Below are positions 16,969 to 24,564 of a stretch of 64,000 nucleotides of DNA, piece by piece. The translations under genes and the position numbers were made by a program. Origin of the DNA: Blastococcus aggregatus (lineage in GTDB: Bacteria; Actinomycetota; Actinomycetes; Mycobacteriales; Geodermatophilaceae); assembly GCF_900221005.1 (NCBI RefSeq), contig NZ_OBQI01000001.1, positions 372,001-436,000 of the forward strand, written 5' to 3'. The notes below the pieces were generated by a model that saw nothing but the letters and a program-made list of their open reading frames with translations, had not been told where the DNA came from and ran no database searches. The first letter of the stretch is position 1; each line of letters opens with the position of its first letter.

Positions 16969-17015
16969 GCCCACGAGGGCAGAAATGGCCATGTCTGCCC
17001 TCCGGACGGGTGGGC
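16969..17015. repeat. Nested palindromic element in intergenic DNA
   Basis: Inner arms GAGGGCAGA (16975-16983) and TCTGCCCTC (16994-17002) flank AATGGCCATG, which itself contains the palindrome TGGCCA. Outer arms GCCCAC (16969-16974) and GTGGGC (17010-17015) extend the structure. It sits in the 225-base gap between the acyl-CoA dehydrogenase and a DUF4190 gene. It could be an operator or a dispersed repeat; only a genome-wide search can tell. Confidence 0.55.
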
Positions 17016-17126
17016 GGGCGCCGGGGAAACGGCCGCCAGCGCGCCGCCGTCGCCGGAGAGCGGGAACCCGTGGTGGAGTAGCCCCACCGGCCACCCGGCC
17101 CGCCCCGGCCGAGCAGAGGACATCCG

Positions 17127-17591
17127 ATGAGCACTCCCGACGACACGACCCGGACCACGCCCGACGGGGGCCGCTACCCGGGCGAGCAGCCCCCCGGCCA
17201 GCCGGGGTACGGCCAGCCCGGCTTCGGCCCGCCGCAGTACCCCCAGCCCGCCCCGGCGCAGCAGCAGTGGGGGCAGCCCGGCTACGGCCAGCCCGGCTAC
17301 GGACAGCAGCCCTACGGACAGCCGCCGTACTACGGCGGCGCGCCGGGGTACCCCTACGGACGGCCGACCAACTCCCTGGCGATCCTGTCGCTGGTGCTGG
17401 CCTTCGTGTTCGCGCCGGCCGGGCTGATCACCGGCATCATCGCCCGCAAGCAGATCAAGCAGACCCACGAGGACGGCGACGGCCTCGCGCTGGCCGGGAT
17501 CATCGTCGGCGGGATCGTCACCGCGCTGTTCGTCCTGATGATCGTGTTCTGGATGGTCGCCGTCGTCGCCGTCACCAACGAGGGCTTCTAG
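17127..17591 (+). CDS. DUF4190 domain membrane protein with Gly/Pro/Tyr/Gln-rich N-terminus
   Basis: The 154-residue protein has a low-complexity N-terminal half with PGYGQPG-type repeats (about residues 20-70). The DUF4190 domain follows: NSLAILSLVLAFVFAPAGLI, ARKQIKQTHEDGDGLALAG and two transmembrane helices. Proteins of this form are abundant in actinobacterial membranes and of unknown function; the repeat tail is probably disordered. ATG 17127 has AGAGGA upstream. It converges with the CitE-like gene, with a long hairpin between. Confidence 0.85.
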   Translation: MSTPDDTTRTTPDGGRYPGEQPPGQPGYGQPGFGPPQYPQPAPAQQQWGQPGYGQPGYGQQPYGQPPYYGGAPGYPYGRPTNSLAILSLVLAFVFAPAGLITGIIARKQIKQTHEDGDGLALAGIIVGGIVTALFVLMIVFWMVAVVAVTNEGF

Positions 17592-17611
17592 CTCCCCGGG
17601 CCGCAAGGCAA

Positions 17612-17661
17612 AGGAACCTCCACCTATGGATTCGGGGTCCGATCCGTAGGTAGAGGTTCCT
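17612..17661. terminator. 20-bp inverted repeat between convergent genes (bidirectional terminator or dispersed repeat)
   Basis: Arms 17612-17631 (starting AGGAACCTCC) and 17642-17661 (ending GAGGTTCCT) match at 18 of 20 positions, the two mismatches being G-T wobbles, with a 10-base loop. Outer AGGCA/TGCCT bases extend it. It lies 21 bases after the DUF4190 stop and 19 before the CitE-like stop on the other strand. It is A/T-richer than its surroundings, which is unusual for a terminator here and hints at a mobile or dispersed element. Confidence 0.65.
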
Positions 17662-17679
17662 ATGCCTGGGGAAAGCGGA

Positions 17680-18633
17680 TCAGCTCTCGGGCGGGGTGAA
17701 GCTCGAGGTGCGGGACAGCCCGGCCGCGCGGCCCTTGCCCGCGATGACCAGCGCCATCTTGCGGCTGGCCTCGTCGATCATCTCGTCGCCGAGCATCGCC
17801 GAGCCCTTCTTGCCACCGGCCTCCGACGTCGCCCAGTCGTAGGCGTCGAGGATCAGCTCGGCGTGGTCGTAGTCCTCCTGCGACGGCGCGTAGATCTCGT
17901 TGGCGGCGTCGATCTGGCCGGGGTGCAGGACCCACTTGCCGTCGAAGCCGAGCATCGCCGAGCGCTTGGCGACCTCCTCGAACGCGGGCACGTCGCGCAC
18001 CTGCAGGAAGGGGCCGTCGATGGCCTGCACGCCACGGGCGCGGGCGGCCATGAGGATCTGCATGAGGATGTAGTGGAACGGGTCGCCCGGGTAGTCGGGG
18101 TGCAGCGCGCCCACGACCAGCGACTTCATGTTGATCGAGGCCATGAAGTCGGCCGGGCCGAAGATGATCGTCTCGATGCGGTCGCTGGCGAACGCGATGT
18201 CGTTGACGTTGATGAGGCCCTGCGCGGTCTCGATCTGCGCCTCGATGCCGATCTTCCCGACCTCGAGGCCGTTGGCCTTCTCGATCTGGGTGAGCAGCAT
18301 GTCCAGCGCCTTGACCTGCGCGGCGTCCTGCACCTTCGGCAGCATGATCGCGTCGAGGTTCGCGCCGGCGCCGCCGACGACCTCGAGGACGTCCTGGAAG
18401 GTCCACTCCGTCGTCCAGTCGTTGACGCGGACGGTGCGGATCTTGTCGCCCCAGCCGCCCTCGTTCAGCGCGGCGACGATGTTCTTGCGGGCACCGGGCT
18501 TGGCCAGCGGCGCGCACGCGTCCTCGAGGTCGAGGAACACCTGGTCCGCCGGGAGGCCCTTGGCCTTCTCGAGGAACCGGGGGTTGCTGCCGGGAACGGC
18601 CAGGTTGGAACGACGGGATCGGAGCTCGGCCAC
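17680..18633 (-). CDS. HpcH/HpaI aldolase / citrate lyase beta-like CoA-ester lyase
   Basis: This 317-residue TIM-barrel enzyme has VFLDLEDACAPLAKPGARKN (metal/phosphate site), a conserved Arg in RTVRVND, IEAQIETAQGL with the metal-binding Glu and GPADFMASI. These match CitE-like lyases such as L-malyl-CoA/beta-methylmalyl-CoA lyase, which cleave 3-hydroxyacyl-CoA esters to glyoxylate plus acyl-CoA. The C-terminal extension (TSSFTPPES) resembles malyl-CoA lyases more than citrate lyase CitE. GTG 18633 follows GGAGG by five bases. It is monocistronic in appearance; the substrate is inferred only. Confidence 0.85.
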   Translation of the reverse strand: MAELRSRRSNLAVPGSNPRFLEKAKGLPADQVFLDLEDACAPLAKPGARKNIVAALNEGGWGDKIRTVRVNDWTTEWTFQDVLEVVGGAGANLDAIMLPKVQDAAQVKALDMLLTQIEKANGLEVGKIGIEAQIETAQGLINVNDIAFASDRIETIIFGPADFMASINMKSLVVGALHPDYPGDPFHYILMQILMAARARGVQAIDGPFLQVRDVPAFEEVAKRSAMLGFDGKWVLHPGQIDAANEIYAPSQEDYDHAELILDAYDWATSEAGGKKGSAMLGDEMIDEASRKMALVIAGKGRAAGLSRTSSFTPPES

Positions 18634-18714
18634 GGTGCCTCCGCTGATTGGAGTCGACGAAATCGGTTGCCCGGAGCGTAACGACGCGCCTCGCGGCCCG
18701 CGTCATCGCGGTGA

Positions 18715-19461
18715 TCACCCGGCGAGCTCGGAGAGCCACCGGTCGAAGGTCTGCACGCCCCGATCGGCATCCGGCCCCGGCACGAGCGTGCCGTCGCGGA
18801 ACGCCCGCCCGAGCCTCCCCGGCAACGGGACGGGGAGCACCACGCCTCCCCGGCCGGTGGACCGGGCGTAGTCCCGCACCATGTCGGTCATCCGCAGGAC
18901 CTCCGGTCCGGCGAGGTCGGGCACGCGCCCGGCGGGCCCCGCCTCGACCAGGTCGGCCAGGCGCTCGGCCACCTCCCGGGCGGCGACCGGCTGCGACCGC
19001 ATCACCGGCACCGGGTGGAGGGGGCCGAACGCCAGCTGGGCGTGGAGCTGCCCGGCGAACTCGTGGAACTGGGTCGCCCGCAGCAGGGTCCAGGGCACCG
19101 GCCCCGTCGTCACCAGTTCCTCCTGCACGACCTTGCCGGCGTAGTGGCCCTCGGGTGCCCGGTCGCAGCCGACGACGGACAGCGCGACGTGGTGCCCGAC
19201 GCCGGCGCGGGCCTCGGCGGCCAGCAGGTTGGTGGAGACGGCCCGGAAGAAGCGCACCGCCTCCTTCCCGGACTGCGTCATCACCGACGCCACGTCCACG
19301 ACGGCGTCGACCCCGTCCAGCGCCGCGTCCAGCCCCGTGCCGGCGACGAGGTCCACCCCGGAGGAGCGCGCCAGGACGACGGCCTCGTGCCCGCGCTCGC
19401 CGACGACGTCCACGACGTGGCGGCCGACGGTGCCGGTCCCACCGGCGACGGCGAACCTCAT
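18715..19461 (-). CDS. NAD(P)-binding atypical SDR (NmrA/YwnB-like)
   Basis: This 248-residue protein opens with the Rossmann motif VAGGTGTVGRHVVDVV. DAVVDVASV, LSVVGCD, a YAGK (YxxxK-type) segment and WTLLRATQFHEFA follow, as in atypical short-chain dehydrogenases that often sense NAD(P)H or reduce small substrates. ATG 19461 overlaps the upstream membrane-protein stop (ATGA), so the two genes form an operon. The function is unknown beyond the fold. Confidence 0.85.
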   Translation of the reverse strand: MRFAVAGGTGTVGRHVVDVVGERGHEAVVLARSSGVDLVAGTGLDAALDGVDAVVDVASVMTQSGKEAVRFFRAVSTNLLAAEARAGVGHHVALSVVGCDRAPEGHYAGKVVQEELVTTGPVPWTLLRATQFHEFAGQLHAQLAFGPLHPVPVMRSQPVAAREVAERLADLVEAGPAGRVPDLAGPEVLRMTDMVRDYARSTGRGGVVLPVPLPGRLGRAFRDGTLVPGPDADRGVQTFDRWLSELAG

Positions 19462-19913
19462 GGGGTGCCCGCCTCGACGCCGGTGCGGATCCCCGACGGG
19501 CCGCTCGGCGTGCTCGCCCGGACGGGCAGCAGCAGCGGGACGGCCAGCACGATGGGAGCTCCGAGCGCGATCACCTGGGCGACGGCGTCGACGGCGTCCA
19601 GGTCCCCGAGGTGGTGCAGGTGGTAGCCGAGGTGCGGCACCGAGCAGACGATCCAGGCGGTCGCGACGACGAGGCCGGGCCCGCGGTCGCGGTACCGGGT
19701 GGCGACCGCCGAGGCGACGGCGAGCCCGAGGTTGAACGTCCCGACGTCGCGGACGAGGTGCTCGTTGTACGGCCCGTCGGCGGCGACCCAGGACGAGAAC
19801 GGGCCGGGGAACGACTCGTGGAACGAGGCGGGGAAGGCGGCGGCCCAGAGCCCCACGTACGCGCCGAGGAGGACGAGGATCCACAGCAGGATCCGGCGTG
19901 CGGTCGGTGTCAT
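19458..19913 (-). CDS. Four-helix membrane protein
   Basis: This 151-residue protein has helices near residues 8-28, 60-75, 80-97 and 108-128. A conserved-looking extracytoplasmic loop (FPASFHESFPGPFSSWVAADGPYNEHLVRD) is followed by HLGYHLHHLGDLD. Similar small proteins occur in actinobacteria next to SDR genes; no function is known to me. It is coupled to the downstream SDR gene by a four-base overlap. ATG 19913 has only a weak ribosome binding site. Confidence 0.72.
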   Translation of the reverse strand: MTPTARRILLWILVLLGAYVGLWAAAFPASFHESFPGPFSSWVAADGPYNEHLVRDVGTFNLGLAVASAVATRYRDRGPGLVVATAWIVCSVPHLGYHLHHLGDLDAVDAVAQVIALGAPIVLAVPLLLPVRASTPSGPSGIRTGVEAGTP

Positions 19914-19954
19914 GCCCAGAGGACGACGCAGCGCCGCCGGACGTGACACGGGCG

Positions 19955-20875
19955 TCAGGTGGCGGCTTCGACCAGCGTCGTCGGCCGGCTGCCGCGCACG
20001 ACCAGCGCCACCCCGACGACGACGGCGAGCATCCCCGGCAGCGCGAGCAGCGGCGGCGCCTGCTGGAGCAGCACCAGCGCGACCAGCGTCGCGCCCGGCA
20101 CCTCCAGCAGGATCACCAGGCTGACCATCGTCGGGCCGACCGTCGAGAGCACCAGGTTCAGCAGCGTGTGCCCGAGCAGCTGGGCGCAGACGGTGATCCC
20201 GGCGATCAGCAGCCAGTCGCGGCCGCTCATCCCGAGCAGCGGCACGTCGAACAGCACCGCGCCCACGGCGACCGCCATCGCGCACACCGAGTAGGCGACG
20301 ACGGCGTAGGCCGAGGTGGACAGCCGCTCCCGCGCCTTCGCTCCGGCCAGCACGTACCCACCGGCGAAGATCGCGCCGAGCAGCGCCAGCCCGTCCCCGG
20401 CGAGCGCCTCGAGGCTCACCGAGACGTCCACGCCGGCGATCAGCCCAGCGCCGACGACCGAGAGCACCAGCCCCCACCAGACCGTGGCCGGCAGCCGCAC
20501 GCCGGCGAACCGGGCGGCCAGCGCCGTCCAGATGGGGGTGGTGGTGACCAGCGCGGTCGACGCCGCGACGGTGGTCATGGTCAGGCTCGGCAGCCACGCG
20601 GCGAAGTGCGCCGCCAGGAACAGCCCGGCGACCACCGAGCTGCGCAGGTCCCTCCATCCCAGCCCGTGCAGCGTGGCGCGCTCCCGGGTGAGCAGCACCG
20701 GGAGCAGGAGGGCCGCGCCGGCGGCGTTGCGCCAGAAGGCGACGGCGAGCACCGGCGCCACGACCAGCGCGGTCAGCGGCCCCGACATCGAGACGCCGAG
20801 GACGGCCACGCCCATGAGGACGACTTCGCGGCCGACGGGCCGCTGGACCGCCCAGGAGGACGGCGGGGCGGACAC
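19955..20875 (-). CDS. EamA/DMT-superfamily transporter
   Basis: This 306-residue protein has ten hydrophobic helices arranged as two EamA repeats; FWRNAAGAALLLPVLL and FLAAHFAAWLPSLTMTTVAASTALVTTTPIW are diagnostic of the first. DMT carriers export metabolites or amino acids; the substrate is unknown. GTG 20875 lies two bases after the PhzF stop, so the two genes are co-transcribed. A second DMT transporter occurs at 51614. Confidence 0.88.
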   Translation of the reverse strand: MSAPPSSWAVQRPVGREVVLMGVAVLGVSMSGPLTALVVAPVLAVAFWRNAAGAALLLPVLLTRERATLHGLGWRDLRSSVVAGLFLAAHFAAWLPSLTMTTVAASTALVTTTPIWTALAARFAGVRLPATVWWGLVLSVVGAGLIAGVDVSVSLEALAGDGLALLGAIFAGGYVLAGAKARERLSTSAYAVVAYSVCAMAVAVGAVLFDVPLLGMSGRDWLLIAGITVCAQLLGHTLLNLVLSTVGPTMVSLVILLEVPGATLVALVLLQQAPPLLALPGMLAVVVGVALVVRGSRPTTLVEAAT

Positions 20876-20877
20876 GT

Positions 20878-21750
20878 TCAGCGGGGCAGCCGGATGCGGC
20901 CGCTCGCCACCGGGACCACGCTGCCGCGGACGGTGGCGCCGACGGCCTTGGCGGCCGCGGCGGTCACCGTGCACTCGAGCACCGACGGGCGGCCCATGGC
21001 CTCGCCCTGGCGGACGGTGAACGACGACGTCCCGTCGGCGGCGAGCAGGCCGGTCTCGACCAGCCACACGCCGGTGCCCAGCGCCGCCGAGCCGGTGGCC
21101 GGGTCCTCGCCCCAGGACAGGTCGCCGGCGAACACCCGGGCGTAGGCGGTGGCGGTGGCGGCGTCCCAGGAGAGCACCGACACGCCCTCCCCCACGGTCA
21201 GGTCGCGCAGCGCGGCGGGATCGGGGACGGCGCGGCCGACGGCGTCCGGCCGCACGGACAGGTAGGCGAACGGCAGCCCGCAGCCGGCGACCTCGACGGG
21301 CACGCCGGTGAGGTCGGCGGGGTCCAGCCCCAGCGCGCGGGCCAGCTCCTCGCCGGCGGGGCCGTCGGCCAGCGTCGGCGTCCCACCGGAGAGCGTCGCG
21401 CCGTGCTCGTCGACGACGACGTCGAGCACCCCGGCGCCGCACTCCTGCCGCAGCGTGCCCGCGGCCAGCCGCCCGGTGCGGACCAGCGTGTGCGCCGCCC
21501 CGACGCTGGGATGGCCGGCGAACGGCAGCTCGGCGTAGGGCGTGAAGATGCGCACCCGGTAGTCGGCGCCGGGCTCGGTGGGGGTGCAGAGGAACGACGT
21601 CTCCGACAGGTGGAACTCGTTCGCCAGCGCCTGGCACTGGGCGGTGTCGAGCCCGTCCGCGTCGAACACGACGGCCAGCGGATTCCCGGCGAAAGCCCGC
21701 GGCGCGAACACGTCGACGATCTCGTAGTCCAGCAGCTCCGGGCCGTTCAC
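20878..21750 (-). CDS. PhzF family isomerase-like protein
   Basis: This 290-residue protein has the two-lobed PhzF fold: YEIVDVFAPRAFAGNPLAVVF at the N-terminus, the catalytic-type Glu in FHLSETSFL, FTPYAELPFAGHPSVGAAH, and GEDPATGSAALG opening the second half. PhzF itself isomerises a phenazine precursor, but most homologues act in unknown pathways; no phenazine genes are nearby. GTG 21750 is preceded at seven bases by TACCGT, suggesting a leaderless mRNA. The promoter overlaps that of the divergent MgtE-like gene. Confidence 0.9.
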   Translation of the reverse strand: MNGPELLDYEIVDVFAPRAFAGNPLAVVFDADGLDTAQCQALANEFHLSETSFLCTPTEPGADYRVRIFTPYAELPFAGHPSVGAAHTLVRTGRLAAGTLRQECGAGVLDVVVDEHGATLSGGTPTLADGPAGEELARALGLDPADLTGVPVEVAGCGLPFAYLSVRPDAVGRAVPDPAALRDLTVGEGVSVLSWDAATATAYARVFAGDLSWGEDPATGSAALGTGVWLVETGLLAADGTSSFTVRQGEAMGRPSVLECTVTAAAAKAVGATVRGSVVPVASGRIRLPR

Positions 21751-21757
21751 GGCGCCG

Positions 21758-21767
21758 ACGGTAGCCT
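21758..21767. promoter_or_regulatory. Overlapping divergent -10 elements (PhzF gene and MgtE-like gene)
   Basis: The ten bases ACGGTAGCCT read as TACCGT (21763-21758) on the minus strand, seven bases before GTG 21750. On the plus strand they read as TAGCCT (21762-21767), eight bases before GTG 21776. The two hexamers share the central TA. Both genes then lack a leader and a ribosome binding site. Confidence 0.6.
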
Positions 21768-21775
21768 TGGCGTTC

Positions 21776-23014
21776 GTGACCTCGGTGAGCAGGGCGTACG
21801 TCTCGCGGCTCGCCGGACTGACGGTGTTCGACCCCAACGGCGACCGCATGGGCAAGGTGCGCGACGTCGTCGTCGCCCTCCGGATGGGCACCGCCTGTCC
21901 GCGCGTGCTCGGGCTGGTCGTGGAGGTCGTCGCCCGCCGGCGCATCTTCGTCCCGATGGGCCGGGTCACCGCCATCGACCAGGGCGCGGTGATGCTCTCC
22001 TCGGGGACGATCAACCTCAAGCGCTTCGAGCAGCGCGCCGGCGAGACGCTGGTGCTCGGCGAGCTGCTGGACCGCTCGGTGCAGATCGTCGAGGGCGGCA
22101 AGCCCGCGCACGTCGTCGACGCCGGCATCGAGCAGACCCGCACCGGCGAGTGGCAGCTGGCCAAGCTCGCCGTCCAGGAGCCCGGCCGGCTCGGCCGGCG
22201 CGGGCAGCTGCACACGCTCGCCTGGGACGAGGTGGCCGGGCTCGCGCTGCCGCAGACCGGGCAGGGCGCCGAGACGCTGATCGCCACCTACCGCGAGCTC
22301 AACGCCGCCGACATGGCGCACGCGCTCCAGGAGCTGCCGATCAAGCGCCGGCACGAGGTCGCCGAGGCCATGGACGACGAGCGGCTGGCCGACGTCCTCG
22401 GTGAACTGCCCGAGGCCGACCAGGTGGTCATCCTCGGCACGCTGGAGGAGCGCCGCGCCGCCGACGTCCTCGAGGAGATGGACCCCGACGACGCCGCCGA
22501 CCTGCTGTCGGAGCTCTCCAACGTCGACCGCAACCGGCTGCTGGAGCTCATGGAGCCCGACGAGGCCGAGTCGGTCCGCCAGCTGCTCAAGTACTCGGAG
22601 GACACCGCCGGCGGGATGATGACCAGCGAGCCGGTCATCCTCTCCCCCGACGCGACGATCGCCGAGGCGCTGGCCCGGGTGCGCGAGCCGGAGCTGACCC
22701 CCTCGCTGGCCAGCCAGGTGTACGTCTGCCGCCCGCCGTCGGCCACGCCCACCGGCCGCTACCTGGGGCTGGCGCACATCCAGCGACTGCTCCGCGAACC
22801 ACCGTCCAGCCTGGTCAGCGGCATCCTCGACGATCTCGAGCCGCTGCGACCCGAGGCGCCGCTGGCCGAGGTGACCCACTACTTCGCCACCTACAACCTG
22901 GTCGCCGCACCCGTGGTCGACGCCCAGGGCCGGCTCGTGGGTGCGGTGAGCGTGGACGACGTCCTCGACCACCTGCTGCCCGACGACTGGCGCGAGCGGG
23001 CGCGACGTGGCTGA
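21776..23014 (+). CDS. MgtE-like cytoplasmic N-domain plus CBS protein with no transport domain
   Basis: This 412-residue soluble protein starts with a PRC-barrel-like segment (VFDPNGDRMGKVRDVVVAL). The superhelical MgtE N-domain follows (MAHALQELPIKRRHEVAEAM, ADVLEEMDPDDAADLLSEL), then two CBS motifs (TSEPVILSPDATIAEAL and YNLVAAPVVDAQGRLVGAV). The five-helix Mg channel of true MgtE is absent, so it is more likely an Mg- or nucleotide-responsive regulator. Mycobacteria carry the same gene near mrp. GTG 21776 was chosen over TTG 21767 because TAGCCT lies eight bases before it. It overlaps the DUF1003 gene by eight bases, implying partnership. Confidence 0.85.
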   Translation: MTSVSRAYVSRLAGLTVFDPNGDRMGKVRDVVVALRMGTACPRVLGLVVEVVARRRIFVPMGRVTAIDQGAVMLSSGTINLKRFEQRAGETLVLGELLDRSVQIVEGGKPAHVVDAGIEQTRTGEWQLAKLAVQEPGRLGRRGQLHTLAWDEVAGLALPQTGQGAETLIATYRELNAADMAHALQELPIKRRHEVAEAMDDERLADVLGELPEADQVVILGTLEERRAADVLEEMDPDDAADLLSELSNVDRNRLLELMEPDEAESVRQLLKYSEDTAGGMMTSEPVILSPDATIAEALARVREPELTPSLASQVYVCRPPSATPTGRYLGLAHIQRLLREPPSSLVSGILDDLEPLRPEAPLAEVTHYFATYNLVAAPVVDAQGRLVGAVSVDDVLDHLLPDDWRERARRG

Positions 23015-23534
23015 GAAGCCGCGCCTCGACACGCCCAGCGGCGGGCCCCGCCGGTTCACCGGGTTCCTGCGGCTGAACCCCGACTCGGTCGGCGCCTTCG
23101 CCGAGGGGATCGCCCGGTTCCTGGGCACCGGGCGCTTCCTCGCCGTCCAGACGATCATCGTCATCGTCTGGATCACCCTGAACGTGGTCGCGGTGAACCT
23201 CCGCTGGGACCCCTACCCCTTCATCCTGCTCAACCTGGCGTTCTCGACCCAGGCCGCCTACGCGGCACCGCTGATCCTGCTGGCGCAGAACCGGCAGGCG
23301 GACCGGGACCGCGTGCAGGCCGAGGAGGACCGCGCCCGCGCGGCCTCCACCCGCGCGGACACCGAGTACCTGGCCCGCGAGCTTGCCTCGCTGCGCGTCG
23401 CGGTGGGCGAGCTGGCCACCCGCGACTTCATCCGCGGGGAGCTCAACCGGCTGGTCCCCGACGACGGCGAGGACCGGGACCGGAAGAAGAAGGACAAGAA
23501 GCGCCGCGAGGCGTCCACCGATCCGGTCGCGTGA
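23007..23534 (+). CDS. DUF1003 membrane protein
   Basis: This 175-residue protein has two transmembrane helices (FLAVQTIIVIVWITLNVVAV and FILLNLAFSTQAAYAAPLILL), followed by AQNRQADRDRVQAEEDRARA, the signature of DUF1003. A coiled-coil and a very basic C-terminus (RKKKDKKRRE) follow. The function is unknown; the eight-base overlap with the MgtE-like gene suggests a complex in which the soluble CBS protein docks on this membrane partner (inference). It starts with GTG. Confidence 0.87.
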   Translation: MAEKPRLDTPSGGPRRFTGFLRLNPDSVGAFAEGIARFLGTGRFLAVQTIIVIVWITLNVVAVNLRWDPYPFILLNLAFSTQAAYAAPLILLAQNRQADRDRVQAEEDRARAASTRADTEYLARELASLRVAVGELATRDFIRGELNRLVPDDGEDRDRKKKDKKRREASTDPVA

Positions 23535-23537
23535 GGC

Positions 23538-23855
23538 TCAGCCGGTCAGCAGGTGCACGCCCGCACCGGTGGCCCCGGCGAGCACGATCACCACGATGAA
23601 CGGCGCCCGCAGCGCCAGCGCCAGCGCCGCGACCGCCAGCCCGGCCAGCCGGCCGTCGACCACGACGCGGTCGTCGCTGGTCAGCCCCTGCACCGCGACA
23701 AGGGCGGCCAGCAGCGCGGCCGGCACGAAGTCGACGACGCGGGCCACCCACGGTTGCTCCACCCAGGCGGCCGGCACCGACATGCCGGCGAGCTTGAGCA
23801 GGTAGCAGCCGACCGAGGCGACGACGACGGCCACCCACAGCGTGTCCCCGCTCAT
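23538..23855 (-). CDS. azlD: AzlD-like branched-chain amino acid exporter small subunit
   Basis: This 105-residue protein has four hydrophobic helices, with CYLLKLAGMSVP near the N-terminus and FVPAALLAALVAVQGL, typical of AzlD. AzlD pairs with AzlC to export branched-chain amino acids or analogues. ATG 23855 overlaps the azlC stop (ATGA). It converges with the DUF1003 gene, three bases from its stop. Confidence 0.87.
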   Translation of the reverse strand: MSGDTLWVAVVVASVGCYLLKLAGMSVPAAWVEQPWVARVVDFVPAALLAALVAVQGLTSDDRVVVDGRLAGLAVAALALALRAPFIVVIVLAGATGAGVHLLTG

Positions 23856-24550
23856 GCCGCCCGCTCGGCGGTCCGGGGCCGGCCGGCCAGGGCGACGGCG
23901 ACGACCGCGACGATCACCTGCACCCCGGCCGGCACGAACGGCGTCAGCGCCAGCGCCACGCCCGCGCCCCCGAGAGCGACCCGTCGCTGCGCGCCGGGCT
24001 CGGCCGATCCCCGCGCGGTCAGCCGGGGCCACAGCAGGGCCAGGAAGGCGGCGGGGACGACGGAGTCCAGCGCCGCCTCGGCGGTGCCACCGAGCCCGGA
24101 GGCGCCCAGCGCGCCGACCAGCGTCATGGCGTTCCAGCCGAGGTAGATGGTCGCGCCGGTGGCCCAGAAGGCCAGCCGGCCGAGCTCGCGGTCGGGCGCG
24201 GCCACGGCCATGGCGGTCGTCTCGTCGATGACCCAGTGCGCCGCGGCGGCCCGCCCCAGTGCGCTCCGCGGCGCCAGGAGCGGCGCCATCCGGACCCCGT
24301 AGACGGTGTTCCGGGTGCCGAGCAGCAGCGCGCTGCCGACCGCCGCCGGCGCGCTCCCCCCGGCACCCAGGACGCCGACCAGGGCGAACTGCGAGGCGCC
24401 GGTGAACATCAGCGCCGACAGGGTCAGCGCCTGCCAGGCGTCGAGACCCGCGGCGTCGGCGGCGGCGCCGAACGCGATGCCGTAGAGGCCGACGGCGACG
24501 CCGAGACCGACGGCGTCGCGCAGTGTGCGGGTGCGGTCGGCGGCGGACAC
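23852..24550 (-). CDS. azlC: AzlC-like branched-chain amino acid exporter large subunit
   Basis: This 232-residue polytopic protein has the AzlC core: GIAFGAAADAAGLDAWQALTL, LMFTGASQFALVGVL, GTRNTVYGVRMAPLL and HWVIDETTAMAV. It functions with AzlD in efflux of branched-chain amino acids such as leucine analogues. GTG 24550 has TAACCT eight bases upstream and no ribosome binding site; that hexamer overlaps the TAA stop of the upstream SRPBCC gene. No Lrp-type regulator is adjacent. Confidence 0.9.
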   Translation of the reverse strand: MSAADRTRTLRDAVGLGVAVGLYGIAFGAAADAAGLDAWQALTLSALMFTGASQFALVGVLGAGGSAPAAVGSALLLGTRNTVYGVRMAPLLAPRSALGRAAAAHWVIDETTAMAVAAPDRELGRLAFWATGATIYLGWNAMTLVGALGASGLGGTAEAALDSVVPAAFLALLWPRLTARGSAEPGAQRRVALGGAGVALALTPFVPAGVQVIVAVVAVALAGRPRTAERAA

Positions 24551-24558
24551 GTCCGCCG

Positions 24559-24564
24559 AGGTTA
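24559..24564 (-). promoter_or_regulatory. Putative leaderless -10 element of azlC
   Basis: TAACCT on the minus strand ends eight bases before the azlC GTG. Its TAA is also the stop codon of the upstream SRPBCC gene. Confidence 0.45.

Noticed and set aside
21776-23014. Calling this gene an MgtE magnesium transporter
   Set aside because: No transmembrane channel domain is present; only the cytoplasmic N and CBS modules are.
24112-24550. azlC start further upstream, fused with the SRPBCC gene frame
   Set aside because: A longer reading runs through the SRPBCC gene out of frame with shadow composition; GTG 24550 has a -10 hexamer at the standard offset.
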